Positions 35,328 to 47,595 of a DNA stretch of 64,000 bases are shown here, one piece after another. Under the pieces are notes generated by a model that did not search any database, was not told where the DNA came from, and saw only the letters and a program-made list of their open reading frames with translations. The stretch comes from Daedaleopsis sinensis. Lineage: Eukaryota > Basidiomycota > Agaricomycetes > Polyporales > Polyporaceae. Where the stretch lies: assembly GCA_033807695.1 (NCBI GenBank), contig CM066300.1, positions 2,604,001-2,668,000 of the forward strand, given 5' to 3'. Both the position numbers and the translations under genes were made by a program. Numbering within the stretch: position 1 is the first letter of the stretch; each line of letters starts with the position of its first letter.

Positions 35328-37189
35328 ATGTCTACTATAGATGTCCTGACGTCTGCAGTGATTGTACTTGAAGTACGTGCGGTCCTACTGATTCCCTCCG
35401 TGCAGTTACTGAATCACAACAGTCCTTCAACATTTTCCTCCTCACACTTCTCCTAGTGACTCCGGTACCTAAACACTCTATGGTCAAAGCACTTATCGTA
35501 TCATGTCTACTTCGATCCATCCTGGATGTTCTCTTGCCGGTAGTCTACAAAGTTGCTCCCGAGCGATTAGGCCCCGATCTCCTAGATGAAGGGATTGCCA
35601 ATGCCTGCGTCTCAGAGTCCATACTGTGAGGCCTTTGTCGTGCCGTGGCTCATTGCTCTGACAGTCGGGCTGCAAACCAGATTGCGCTATCTCACAGTCG
35701 TCAAAGCAGCGTTCGCAGTCAGCTTCACACTGGTCTGACTTTCAATCTACTTTTCTGTCGACTATACAGCTAATGCTTTATGCTAGCCATGCCTATCGCT
35801 TACCTTGTTGCAAGTTAAACCGAAACGAAGTGCCGACGACTATCCTCGACTTACAAGGCGTAGTGTGCTTATTTTATGCTCCGCGCCTTTTGGTGAGGTT
35901 CACGGCTGGTGCATAGCGCATTCCTCTATATTCACACTCCTATTAGCGTGGGCGTTGCCCGTCTTGATAACCCCAATCCCACACGTAGTGCAAGAACAAG
36001 GACCATCCGTCGTATTCAACATTGTAAGCATTAAGTTCTTGCCTAACTTCTATTACTACTTACGCACATCGACCATCTAGAGCTCGTGTTACTTCGACGA
36101 CGCAGCATTTACCATCGTTTCCCTGGCCTTCACCTTAATCCCTCTGGGGATAGCAGTCATCATTTCGACCATTATGGGTCTCGTAGTTTGGCGATACTCG
36201 GATACTATACTCGAGAACGCTGGCTGGCTCTTTGTCAGAAGCAAGCGATTCGCGCGGTTTGCAAGTTTGGTCCTCGTGACCATGATCTCAGCCACTTTGT
36301 ACACCGTTCTCCTATCTCTGTGGTGGCATGCGCACATTGCGAAATCTCAAACTTCAGATGACGAAAGTTCAGTATGGCGGGAGCGCCACCCGGTTCTGGC
36401 CAAGGTCACTCGTACAAGCGTGCTATGGGAAGGTGCGTCCGTAAACCTAGCATTGGCCGGAATTCCCAATCTCAGATGAAATTATTCCGTAGCGATCACT
36501 CCGCTACTGTTCTTCTCCATCTTCGCCGCGCAAGAAGAGGTATACGAGACGTGGCTGGGATGGCTGTATCGACTTGTTCCACTTCGAGGAGACCGGGTCG
36601 ATGCACGGTTTCGAGTAGCAGCGGGCGTTCACCGATCTCACCACAGTGAGTCTTCACTCCATTCCTCACAGACACCGGGAGAGTGGCCGTTCATATATCA
36701 TAACCCACATTCACAGTCACACAAGGAACATGCTCTGTTCAAACCCAACCAACGCAGAGCATGCTTGTCCGTGAGGCGGAGCAATCGACTCCGTCGAGCT
36801 TCAAGCTACCTCGTATCCAATTCCCTGGCAAGATTCTCGCACGACCAATGTCCCCGGCACATCTTACCTCCAACTCTTTGCACGAAGATCGACGCAAGCA
36901 TACCGGGCTCAATCCTCCTCCTCGTTCCGGTAGTGAAATGCAGGGAACAGAACAGCAACGGCGCGCGCCATCCAGATTCCGCCTTCCGTTCCAAGGACCG
37001 TCCATGACGACATTCGGCAGTCAGCCTTCCACCAGTAGTCAACCGAACGGCAGTTCGATGGGAGATATCCAGAGCAACGAAGGGGCAGCGCCAAGCATTA
37101 CCGATGCCCAGTACGAAAGTGTTTCGAGGGACTATGCAAGGCCTGAAACGCCAGGCTCGGCCAGGACATTTGAACGATACAAGCGTTGA
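35328..37189 (+). CDS. seven-transmembrane receptor-like protein
   Basis: Seven exons (35328-35372, 35423-35625, 35681-35732, 35787-36023, 36081-36432, 36493-36645, 36717-37189) close in frame: 1515 nt, 504 aa. About seven hydrophobic helices are visible. Among them are SFNIFLLTLLLVTP, the helix around SIFTLLLAWALPVLI, FTLIPLGIAVIISTIMGLVV, LVLVTMISATLYTVLLSLWW and TPLLFFSIFAA. A Cys pair lies in the extracellular-side loops (WCIAH and SSCYFDD). The long last exon is a cytosolic tail rich in Ser, Pro and Arg with many phosphorylation-like sites. The topology suggests a G-protein-coupled receptor. It does not show the recognisable motifs of Ste3 pheromone receptors, so the ligand class is unknown. 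Confidence 0.72.
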
Positions 37190-37537
37190 TATGGTATTAC
37201 AACTCTACTGCTAAGCCTATATGCTTCCTGTCTCATGCATCATGACTGTAACATATATCTCACGTATCTTACCTGTAACATACCTCATCTAAAGATTGTA
37301 GTAGTAGTGATAATTCCACTCGTGAGCACATTCGCAGACAACCTCACGGCGCCGGGCGGCCGAGGTGTACAGTTTCCAAATATGGAGAAGTAGAAGCTAG
37401 CCAGTCGGGTCGGCAGAAGCCGAACTGTACAGTTTATTGATGGTGGCTTGTCGACCGGTGTAAGCGCCCGTAGATCTCGAAGCTCACAAGGTAGCCTATT
37501 ACCCGGCCCACACCACCCCCATCCTCAAGACCCAGCC

Positions 37538-38291
37538 ATGGCCGAGCAGGTATGACACCGTTGTTTGTGAAGTGAATATCTACTTATCGCAACTGTGCGG
37601 TTACAGATCGAAAAGGCGTTCCAGAAGCAGCAAATCTTCCAAAATGCGAAGGCCCGTGGTATGTTGCTGGGCTGAAGAGTTAAGCGATGGGTGGGATGCT
37701 CATAGGAGGATGAATTGTAGTTGGCAAGAAGATCTCCACCAAGGAGAAGCGGTGGTACAAGGACGTTGGTCTTGGGTTCAAGACTCCTTCTGAGGCGATC
37801 CAAGGCACTTACGTTGGTATGTCCCTACGCGTTCACTACTCGCGCACCTCGTAGAGGCCGACCTCCATCCCCAGACAAGAAGTGCCCATTCACTGGCGAA
37901 GTCTCCATCCGTGGCCGCATCTTGACTGGCCGTGTTGTCTCCACCAAGATGACCCGCACTATCATCATCCGGAGGGACTACCTTCACTACATCCCCAAAT
38001 ACAGTACGTTCCCTTCCTCGTTGCCGGCGCCTCGCGCCCTTAGGCAGCCTTTTGCATTTAGATCGTTACGAGAAGCGACACAAGAACCTCGCGGCGCACG
38101 TATCACCAGCCTTCCGTGTCGAGGTCGGCGACGTTGTTACTGTCGGTGAGTGTCAATGCAGTCCTCCTGTGTAAGGGCGGATCTCTGACTTCCACACAGG
38201 TCAGTGCCGGCCGCTGTCGAAAACCGTGCGTTTCAATGTTCTCCGGGTGTCGAAGAACAAGGCGGCGGCGAAGTCGTTTGGCAAGTTCTGA
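37538..38291 (+). CDS. RPS11: 40S ribosomal protein uS17 (S11)
   Basis: Small-subunit rRNA-binding protein. Six exons, beginning with a 12-nt coding exon as in many ribosomal-protein genes: 37538-37549, 37607-37658, 37721-37816, 37875-38003, 38062-38145 and 38200-38291 (465 nt, 154 aa). Conserved stretches are [67 protein letters not shown] and [17 protein letters not shown]. The length is normal for the eukaryotic family. Presumed strongly and growth-dependently expressed. Confidence 0.96.
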
Positions 38292-38837
38292 GCGACGACG
38301 ACGGGGGACGTAGGCTATGGTATTATTGTTTTCTCATGTGCTATGACTGCATCAAAATGACACCACCCATGCAACGAAGTGTATGCCTTGTGTGCGACGT
38401 ATGATAGTGTAGAATGAGAAGGACACTGGTTGCCGATGGGAACGCTCAGCGAGTGGGAGCGTTTGTGTGATGGAGGGTGCCAAGAGGATAGGCAGAGAGG
38501 CGTGATAAACGGGTGCAACAAATAGTTGCCAAACACGGGGCTAGACCGACTATCCGAGAGTTGGAACTTGGCTCCTGCGTCGACTGTCCCTCCCTCTTCC
38601 TCCCCTCATATTCTCCTCCTCCTCTCCGACCTCTCCATCCTGGCGATTGTGTACCATACTGTCACGTTTTAACGACGTCTCCATACCCCGCCCAAACTCT
38701 TCCCACCGTTTCACACCAGAACACCATCCGTCAAGCTGGCGCCAACACTCCTCTCCGTATTCACTTCCCGGCTCTCGAGGACCAGGTCCCAGTCTCCCCA
38801 GCCCGGCTCTCCCTCGGCATCCTCATCTCCTCTTCCT

Positions 38838-40511
38838 ATGGGCCAGCAGCAGTCCAAAAAGTCCAAGAAGGGCGGTAAGGACAAGGACAAGGAACACAAC
38901 ACCGAAGTCTCAGGGCCTGATGCTCATGGAGGCGACCCCAACGACACACCCCAAGGCAGCCTTTCGCGCGCAACTGCACCCCACGACTCTTCTGCTCAAG
39001 GCAATGGTCACAACGGCAACGCCGCCAGCCCAGCAACGCCTGCAATGACCATCACCAACCCCGAGGGCGGCACCGTCATCCCGAATGGGAGTGGTTCACG
39101 ACCGCCAGGCTCCCCGAGTACTTCACCTAGTGACGCCCTCTCCGGTACCTCACCAAAGCTCTCTTCACCCCAGTCCTCGCCCCCAACGCATGGCAAGCCC
39201 GCTCCGCTCGATATCCCTATCACGCATACCATCCTCTCCACCTCCTCCGGATACCCTACCCCGGGGTCCGCCGCAAGCTTCTCGGTGGGAGACCCGGCCA
39301 GTCTGGGTAGTAAGGTCAACGGAAAAGAGGCCGTTAAGCAGATGGACATTGACGACATGATCCAACGATTGCTGGACGTAGGGTATACGGGCAAAGTGAG
39401 CAAGTCGCTCTGTCTCAAGAACGCCGAGATCGTTGCTATTTGCCAAGCTGCGCGAGAAGTTTTCCTCGGTCAGCCTACCCTCATTGAGCTCTCACCACCG
39501 GTCAAGATTGTCGGCGACGTACATGGACAGTACTCGGATCTTATCCGACTATTCGAGATGTGCGGTTTCCCGCCAGCAGCCAACTATCTCTTCCTTGGGG
39601 ACTACGTGGACCGAGGCAAGCAGAGCTTGGAGACCATCCTCCTCTTGCTCTGTTACAAGATCAAGTACCCCGAGAACTTTTTCCTTCTTCGGGGTAATCA
39701 CGAATGCGCGAATGTCACGCGAGGTACGTCCGCTGTCCACATGGACGCGAGTTGTCTCTTCAACTGACGCGATCAGTGTATGGCTTCTACGACGAATGTA
39801 AACGACGGTGTAACCTCAAGACATGGAAGACGTTCATTGATGTGTTCAACTGCCTTCCCATCGCTGCTATCGTCGCGTCAAAGATCTTCTGCGTCCACGG
39901 CGGTCTTTCTCCGTCTCTACATTCCATGGAGGAGATCAAACGGATACAGAGACCAACGGACGTCCCTGATTATGGGCTCCTGAACGACCTGCTTTGGTCA
40001 GATCCGTCCGACACTGCGGTGGATTGGGAAGACAACGAGCGCGGGGTCAGCTATTGTTTCGGCAAGGCAGTCATCAACGACTTTCTAGTACGGTACGACA
40101 TGGACCTCATCTGCCGAGCACATATGGTGGTGGAAGATGGGTACGAGTTCTGGAATGACCGGACGCTGGTCACCGTATTCAGCGCACCCAATTATTGTGG
40201 AGGTGAGTCATGCTCACTTTGCTTTGTCATCACGCTTCTCAATACACTACTGCAGAGTTCGATAATTACGGGGCGTGCATGAGGTTAGCTTCCTCTCCCT
40301 TTCTCGCGATCAGCTGAAGTTCCTTACCCCCGAATTTCCGAAATTAGCGTCTCGGAAGAATTGCTGTGTGCGTTCGAACTTCTGAAACCGTTAGATGGGC
40401 CCGCCCTGCGAAAAGAGATGACCAAGGCCAAGCGGAAGAGGTACGTTGTATCTTTGTCTCCATCTGCTTCTTGCTGAAGAGTCTTCCAGCATGATGGCCA
40501 CCACGACTTGA
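38838..40511 (+). CDS. PPZ1: PPZ-type serine/threonine protein phosphatase
   Basis: Fungus-specific PP1-like phosphatase; in yeast, Ppz1 controls cation homeostasis and cell integrity. Exons 38838-39723, 40202-39777 on the same strand, 40256-40283, 40348-40440 and 40490-40511 give 484 aa. MGQQQSKK at the start is a good N-myristoylation signal. The ~170-residue N-terminal arm is Ser/Pro/Gly-rich. The catalytic domain shows [48 protein letters not shown] and [12 protein letters not shown], the full metal and phosphate-binding set. It ends in a short basic tail, KAKRKSMMATTT. PP1 proper lacks the long myristoylated arm, so PPZ is preferred. Confidence 0.9.
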
Positions 40512-41622
40512 CCTGTGTCATGACGTATCTTTCCTGGAGTGGGGTCTATACGAGTATAATCATTGTCGGAGTGCTACCAGGACGTCCCCGTTTGGGCAGT
40601 CTTAGTCTCCCTTGAGGACGCGCCTTGCCGCACGCCGAATAACCTGGCATCGTCTTCAATAAGGGGAGGCTCGACGTTTGTCCTTGGGCGACGTTCGTTC
40701 GTCTTGACCTGTCTAACTTAAGCTATCTTTTTCACGTCGTCTCCTTCGTGCTACTGGCAATTATCTGGGATTACGGACTCTGTCCTTTGTGTACACGCAC
40801 TGCTTCTCGCATCTCGTAGTTACGTTCCTTCCCTTCCGTCTGCTAGTACGTACGCACCCATCACCATTCCTTTGCCTGTCTGTCCATGTCTCCGTCCATG
40901 TCTCCGTCCATGTCATTTGCCCCCACCGGTCGTGGTTATCCTCGTCTGTGCTATAGCCATTCCGCTCTTCCGCTGCAAAAGAATCCAACATCGATTTCTT
41001 TAGCCGACACCTCGACAATTGCAAACGTGAAACGTGTGTAGAGATTCGGAGAGATAGGCAACCACTGAAATGGCTCGGTATTGTCTCGGACCACAACGTC
41101 AGATGCAATGGAAATGAACATATTCGCATCTAGCCACGTATGTATAGGAACGGGGTTTGTCAGGGTCGGTCCTACCTTCCATAACAAAGGTCTAGAGAAG
41201 CGGTTACGTTGTACAACCGAACAAACAGGATCGGACATTCGTTGACAGATGCCAACCCTTAGAAGTCCCTTACGCCGGAGCAGAACGCAAGGCGCAAACG
41301 GACTGAATTGGAGGTTCGTTGGGTGATGCGACACACAGGGCGCGGAGGCTAGCAAGAGATCGCATCAATACTCGGGGGCTTGGAGGACGGGGCGACGCCG
41401 TAAGTTGCAGAATTTTGTATACAAATTCTAGGACGCTGAAAAGTGCTCCATTCACAAAGAGAAGCAACTAATGCCGACTGTCGGTCGGGTGAACTAGGCG
41501 AACGACGTCCTTTGTGTATACACTAGCTATAGAGGATATTTCTGCGAAAGGACAGATCGTCAGCGAACGCAAGGCAAGTGGACAAACCTGCAACATACGT
41601 AGTTTACAACTGAAGCCTCCAG
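40512..41622. other. convergent intergenic region with short tandem repeat
   Basis: 1.1 kb between converging genes. A 12-bp unit GTCCATGTCTCC is repeated about 2.7 times at 40882-40914. No gene is supported. Confidence 0.45.
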
Positions 41623-43059
41623 CTATCGTCTCTTAGCCATGTCATACGCCAGCATAGCGAACGCGCAGACGATAGATCCGCACCCTAGGATGCTCCAAAC
41701 GGTCGCCGTATCCGCCGCGCCGCCGAATATTAGGTCGGATATGAAGACAAGGACGATCGTCAGCAGGCTTCCTACGGAGACGACGATGGGTCCCCAGACC
41801 CCAATGAGAACCTGCCGGCCTCGGATGAGTGGACACTGAAACGGCGTATTCTAGCAGCTACGCACCATGAAGCCACCGTTGAATATAGAGCCGGACAATG
41901 CAATGCCCGCTATCACCAGATAGGTGAACCCATCCCGTGGGAGCTCGAAGGGCTCAATGTCCAAAACGCTCAAGATCGGGATAGGAATCCACAGGAAGAG
42001 GAGTGTTCCGATCCCGATGGTGAAGGTCAACATATTGGAGTAGAGACCGAATGGTAACGTATGAGTCGCTTCGTGGTGGGCCAGTAGCGTCTCGTTGGCT
42101 GCGTCTTCGACATCTTCAAAAGCATCCTCGGATGACACGCTCAGAGAGGAATATAGGTCGTCGGACCCTGCCTCAGGGCCAGCGGGGACTACGGCATAAA
42201 GCTTGTAGAGGACTTGGTACGCGCCATAGACGATGGAAGCTATGAGGGTGAGGAGATCGCCGAGGAGGGGCGCCTGTGGACGGTGCTGTGGATCGTGCTC
42301 GGGAGCATTTGCAGACGAGCCACCGTCTTCGACCTGTGCGGTAGAGCTGCCGTAGACGACAATGAACGCCCCTAGAGTAGCGATGAGCACTGCAACGAGA
42401 CGTCGGGAATCCCATGCGCCGCGTGTGATCAGCATCGTGAAGATATATGCGAAGAACGCGTTGGTGTTCCATAGCGCGGTCACGTCGGTGACTCTGCGAT
42501 GCTATTAGGATGCGCTCAGACGTTCGATGCCTGCCGACTCACGGTGCTAGTGCGACAGCTATGAACCACAAGAGCGACGGGGCAGTCATACATGTCGTCA
42601 AAAACGCGACAAGGACTGTGAACTTGCGTGTTGGGAAAGCTGCCTCGGAACCATTGGATAAGGCTTTGGGGGATAGATGTCGGCGAATGGCTGCGATAAG
42701 GCTCTTGAGTAGAGTCCGGGCAGAATGTTCTGTCGTTATGGACAGATAGAGAAGATGCACAGGGAATAAGACCGCAAACGCAGTGTGCACAATATAGCTG
42801 TGGAACTACAGTGAGCAGACGTGCCGTCAGACAGCAATCAATATGTATATGGTAGCTCACAAGAGCAAGTATGGTTGACGGAACCCCAAGTTATCCTGAA
42901 CATACTGACGCCTAGATGTGAGCTGGAATATTCGTTGAACATGAAGATGCTCACCTGCGACAGTTGTGTCTCGGCTACAAAGGCAAACAAACAGACTACG
43001 AAGAGTCCTATCGCGGGTTTCCCTCCGAGGTGGATGAGAGCGTGCTGGCCTGAGGTCAT
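41623..43059 (-). CDS. SLC35F-like / drug-metabolite transporter family membrane protein
   Basis: Multi-pass carrier of the DMT superfamily, similar in order of motifs to SLC35F and yeast vacuolar YML018C/Thi74-type proteins. The start exon gives KPAIGLFVVCLFAFVAETQL. Splicing to 42790-region exons gives YVQDNLGFRQPYLLFYIVHT and AFAVLFPVHLLYL, then TDVTALWNTNAFFAYIFTML, VAVLIATLGAFIVVYGSS, LLGDLLTLIASIVYGAYQVL and a final VLIGVWGPIVVSVGSLL. About ten helices are expected, with a Ser/Glu-rich loop in the middle. The substrate is not predictable. Exon limits around 42480-42540 and 41840-41870 follow splice signals but were not all checked for phase. Confidence 0.82.
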
Positions 43060-43391
43060 CTAGAGATTGATGAAGAGTGGAAGAGAGAGCTTATGGCGCG
43101 GGCTGCATGAGGCAGAGACTCTATCGCGTACGGCGGAAGCGTGTGGCAGGAAGAGAGAGCTGATCCCGCGGTGCTCACCGCCAATATTCGTCTCACTGTC
43201 AGTACATGCGCGGGCTCCTCCGACCTCCTGCCAGTATTTTGCACCGCGTCCAATCACATGCCCCGCCCGGCCGATGATTCTCCACTTTGGGATAGCTCCG
43301 GCCCGCGCCGAGCACGAGGCCGGCTGGGCCGCCCTTGGGGCGACAGCAAGGAAAGAAGGCGGCACACAGTGCAGCCAATTGCTTGACCGTC
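43060..43391. promoter_or_regulatory. divergent promoter, SLC35F-like / bL36m
   Basis: 332 bp between divergent ATGs; no distinctive element beyond moderate GC-richness. Confidence 0.3.
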
Positions 43392-43701
43392 ATGTTGCGC
43401 GCACTCCTCGCCTCTAGTCGACCGCTCCTGTCGCGATTCAGGCCAGCTGCTCTACCCCACACCCATCTGCATCATCATCCACATGCACTCCAAGCACCGC
43501 CGGTCGCGAACGTTGTTCTGGCGAGGGGGATGAAGGTTCGAGCTTCGGTGAAGGTCATGTGCGACGGCTGCAGCGTGGTCAAGCGAAAGGGGAGGATCTA
43601 CATCATCTGCTCCAAGAATCCAAAACACAAGCAGGTGAGCTTGATCTCCGGTGCAACAAATAACGGACGTGCCTGACAAGCGTTGTAGCGGCAAGGTTGA
43701 C
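43392..43701 (+). CDS. RTC6: mitochondrial large-subunit ribosomal protein bL36m
   Basis: Two exons (43392-43634, 43690-43701) give 84 aa. The first ~45 residues form an Arg/Ala/His-rich mitochondrial presequence. The mature part begins [20 protein letters not shown] and continues [17 protein letters not shown]. The bL36 zinc-ligand pattern C-x2-C...C...H is present. The last four codons lie in a 12-nt final exon; without splicing the conserved KHKQRQG end is lost. Yeast calls this gene RTC6; the symbol is by family equivalence. Confidence 0.93.
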
Positions 43702-43784
43702 TTGACTGCTTTCGTCCTCAAGATATCCTAGAACATCCCACATTGCATAATACCACCACACGCGTAGAGGGAGAGCCTGCTGCA

Positions 43785-44870
<1,086 letters not shown>

Positions 44871-46302
44871 CTATACCGTCTCCATCGAAACTGCGTTCTG
44901 CATCGACTGGCGGTACTTGACGTCGAAACGGTGCAACAGATTTGCGGGGTTGAGAAAGTTCATCGTGTAAATGGCAAGCACAACCATCACGCCATCGAAA
45001 ATATCTTATAAGCCGTGGGTGTTAGTGCTTCACGAGACTGACTGGCATACTAGAAGACGTACTGAAGTAAATTTGCGTGTGGATGATCTTTCCGTCAAAG
45101 CCATCCGAAAGCTCGATCGTCCGGTAGACCGCACTGCCACAAAGGTTCATCATCGGATACAACAGATCTAGAGGGTGAGGGTATGACTTACCGGATGAAG
45201 AGGAACAATGTCTCCAGGCAGATACCCGCTATCAGTAGCTTCATGGACCGTTCCATAGGTTGTTGGCTATGCTTCTCCCGCAGAATTGCCTCTGTCGAAT
45301 TGTTGTTCACGATGATCGGTCTACGGGGCGAGTTCTTGACATAACGATAGAAGTATTCGGCCATAAGGATGGAGAATATCGTCAAGGACACTGTAAGAAG
45401 TCGACGAGATAGTCAGCTTGTGCATCGGGGCGATCTTACGATATAAAATACGTACTGAGTTGAAAGGCGATTCCTGCCAGCATAATGTTCGAGCCCTTGT
45501 AGGAGGATTTTGTTAGCATGATAATGAATGCTAGAAGGGGCTAACATACGAGGTCTACTAAGTTATCTTCATCGGCACTTGCTGCCATACCGCCTCCGAC
45601 CGATTGTACCACCAGTGCAATGATATCCTGTAAGAGCAACTGTTTATTAAACGGCAGAGCTCGAGAGAGGGGAGCCTCTTACACATGTGATGAAGACTCT
45701 CGAATCTTGAAAATCGGCAACGTTGATCAAGGATCAGTCACTACAGACACGCTCGATCACTCACAAAGGCTGGCACTGAGACGGCTATAGTGCTCTCCGA
45801 GACCACCCGTCAATCGCCCAAAGCTAATGAAGACCGCGCCAACGAGGGGTGTAGGGGCGAGGACCAAGCAAACGATCCTATGACGAGTCGGTCAGGCCTG
45901 TCGACGAGTAGCGGAACAAAGAGCGGAACGCACTGCATCATATATGCATCATGGTTGAGCGGGCTATAGCTTGACCAAAGACGACCGGACCAGCCGATGA
46001 CTTCCCCAAGGCCGGCCAAAACAACGGTCGGGAGCAGCCACCAAGCACGGCGGTGTATTGCTTGGCCGACGTGAAGCACTAGACATAGTGTGGTCAAGTC
46101 GTGTACGATCTCAAAAGGAGAGAACTCACAGGTCGATACCCCAAAGAGACACAGAAAAATGAAACATGCACTCTTTGTCGGTAAGTAGCCGTAACCTGGC
46201 CCTATGATGTTGCCGTTAGAATCATACGTGATTTCTGTTGTGGACGCGACTAGTTAGAATATGTTGCAAGACGGACATACCATCGGGTGACTCGGAGCTC
46301 AT
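44871..46302 (-). CDS. RTA1-like lipid-translocating/stress-resistance membrane protein, copy 1
   Basis: RTA1-family proteins have seven predicted TM helices; members such as Rsb1 and Rta1 affect sphingoid-base release and drug tolerance. The tiny first exon (MSSESPD) is followed by EITYDSNGNIIGPGYGYLPT and KSACFIFLCLFGVST. Then come LHVGQAIHRRAWWLLPTVVL, GLGEVIGWSGRLWSSYSPLN, IVCLVLAPTPLVGAVFISFG and RLTGGLGEST. Further helices and VFDGVMVVLAIYTMNFLNPA precede the end at 44871. The G-E-x-x-G-x-x-x-R and P-x-x-L-x-A motifs are those of the family. A close paralogue with the same exon layout lies just upstream (47.6-49.1 kb). A perfect palindrome lies 151 bp upstream of the ATG. Confidence 0.88.
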
Positions 46303-46452
46303 GATTCAGAAAAACCGACTCGGAGCGAGGTAGCACGGAGGTGAACTTGTGGTAGTGACCTGAGAATAAAGGAGAAGAAGGGAGGTGAGGGTACAGAAGA
46401 CCTCTGATCGGTAGCTACTCTTATACTCATGGTTTTCCGTCCTTTCGGATAC

Positions 46453-46496
46453 TGAGCATTACTGTGACAGACCCCAGTCTGTCACAGTAATGCTCA
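46453..46496. promoter_or_regulatory. perfect 44-bp palindrome upstream of RTA1-1
   Basis: TGAGCATTACTGTGACAGAC, a 4-base spacer, then its exact reverse complement ending at 46496. It could fold as a hairpin or present paired binding sites; each arm contains TGACAG. Confidence 0.9.
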
Positions 46497-47595
46497 ATGT
46501 GCGTTGAAGGTCGGCATGCTTAAGCTTGGCACTTGACTGCGGGTGTGGACGTCGCGTTCCTATTGCACCGGTTTGGCGGCTAGACATGTATAACTGAAGG
46601 TGCCATCGGGCACATCAGCGTTGAAAGTGGGGGTAAGTACGCCGAATCGATCAATCGACGTACTGAGCACCGCTCTGCACAGTAGCATTGGCGGAGCCGC
46701 CACTGCATCGTGCTTAGCTCGAGGTTGCCGACCAGTCACGATACCAATACGCAGCAACGGTGAGATATGGTGTCACTTCAATTTCAATACCGCAAGGTCC
46801 AGCAGCATCCATATGCTCCGCTCTGATTCGGACGGACAGGTAAGTAGGCCACCCTGGTCACGATGATCAATGAGGACACAAATTAGTGCAGCCTGAGGCT
46901 GAATACGTACTATGCAAAGTTGACGCAGAGGATGATATCGACTGATAGTATCCGGTCCTCAGCACCTGTCAGGCAATCCGCGAGATCGCAGCAAGGGCTC
47001 CTAATCACTGGTTGTTTTTTCATAGCTTGGCAGAGCGCAGCTAGTAAAATTGAAATTATAAGTTTGATGGTTTGGGTTGGTCGCAGTCACTGCGCAATGG
47101 GACATTTCGTGAGAGCGCCCATGGCGGCAGAGCCGGCACTAGCCGGCATCATCATTATCGGTCCGGCCCGTCCTTCAAGAAATTCAAGCTTCAAGTTCAG
47201 CAGGACCGTGACGGCCCCTGTAGCGCAGCAGAACAAGTTATCTCTTCCAGGCCAACGAGCAAATGGACTGGGACATAGAGTATAGACAATGGCATAGACA
47301 TAGCAGAGGGGCAAAGACGACACTCCCTGAAGTTCACCCTTCAGTGCGGACGTCATAGTGGGACGAATCTGAGGGCGGGAGAGAAAGTAGTAAATGCCAT
47401 CGCTAGGTACGCACTCCATCGCAGTGGCATCATCGCCCTACCAGTAGGCTACTAGTGTACTAAGTACAATGGTGAAAGGTCCACGCAGTACCTCAAATTG
47501 CTAATGATAGTCCATGAGTTCGGGGTACGCCCGGGCCGAAAACATACAGAGAAAGGTTTGGCCGTAGAAAGATACAGCCAGGACAGCAACGAACG
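46497..47595. other. intergenic between RTA1 copies
   Basis: 1.1 kb. An isolated minus-strand open stretch ending at 46560 (NADVPDGTFSYTCLAAKPVQ) looks protein-like but has no recognisable upstream exon. It may be a gene remnant. Nothing else is supported. Confidence 0.35.
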
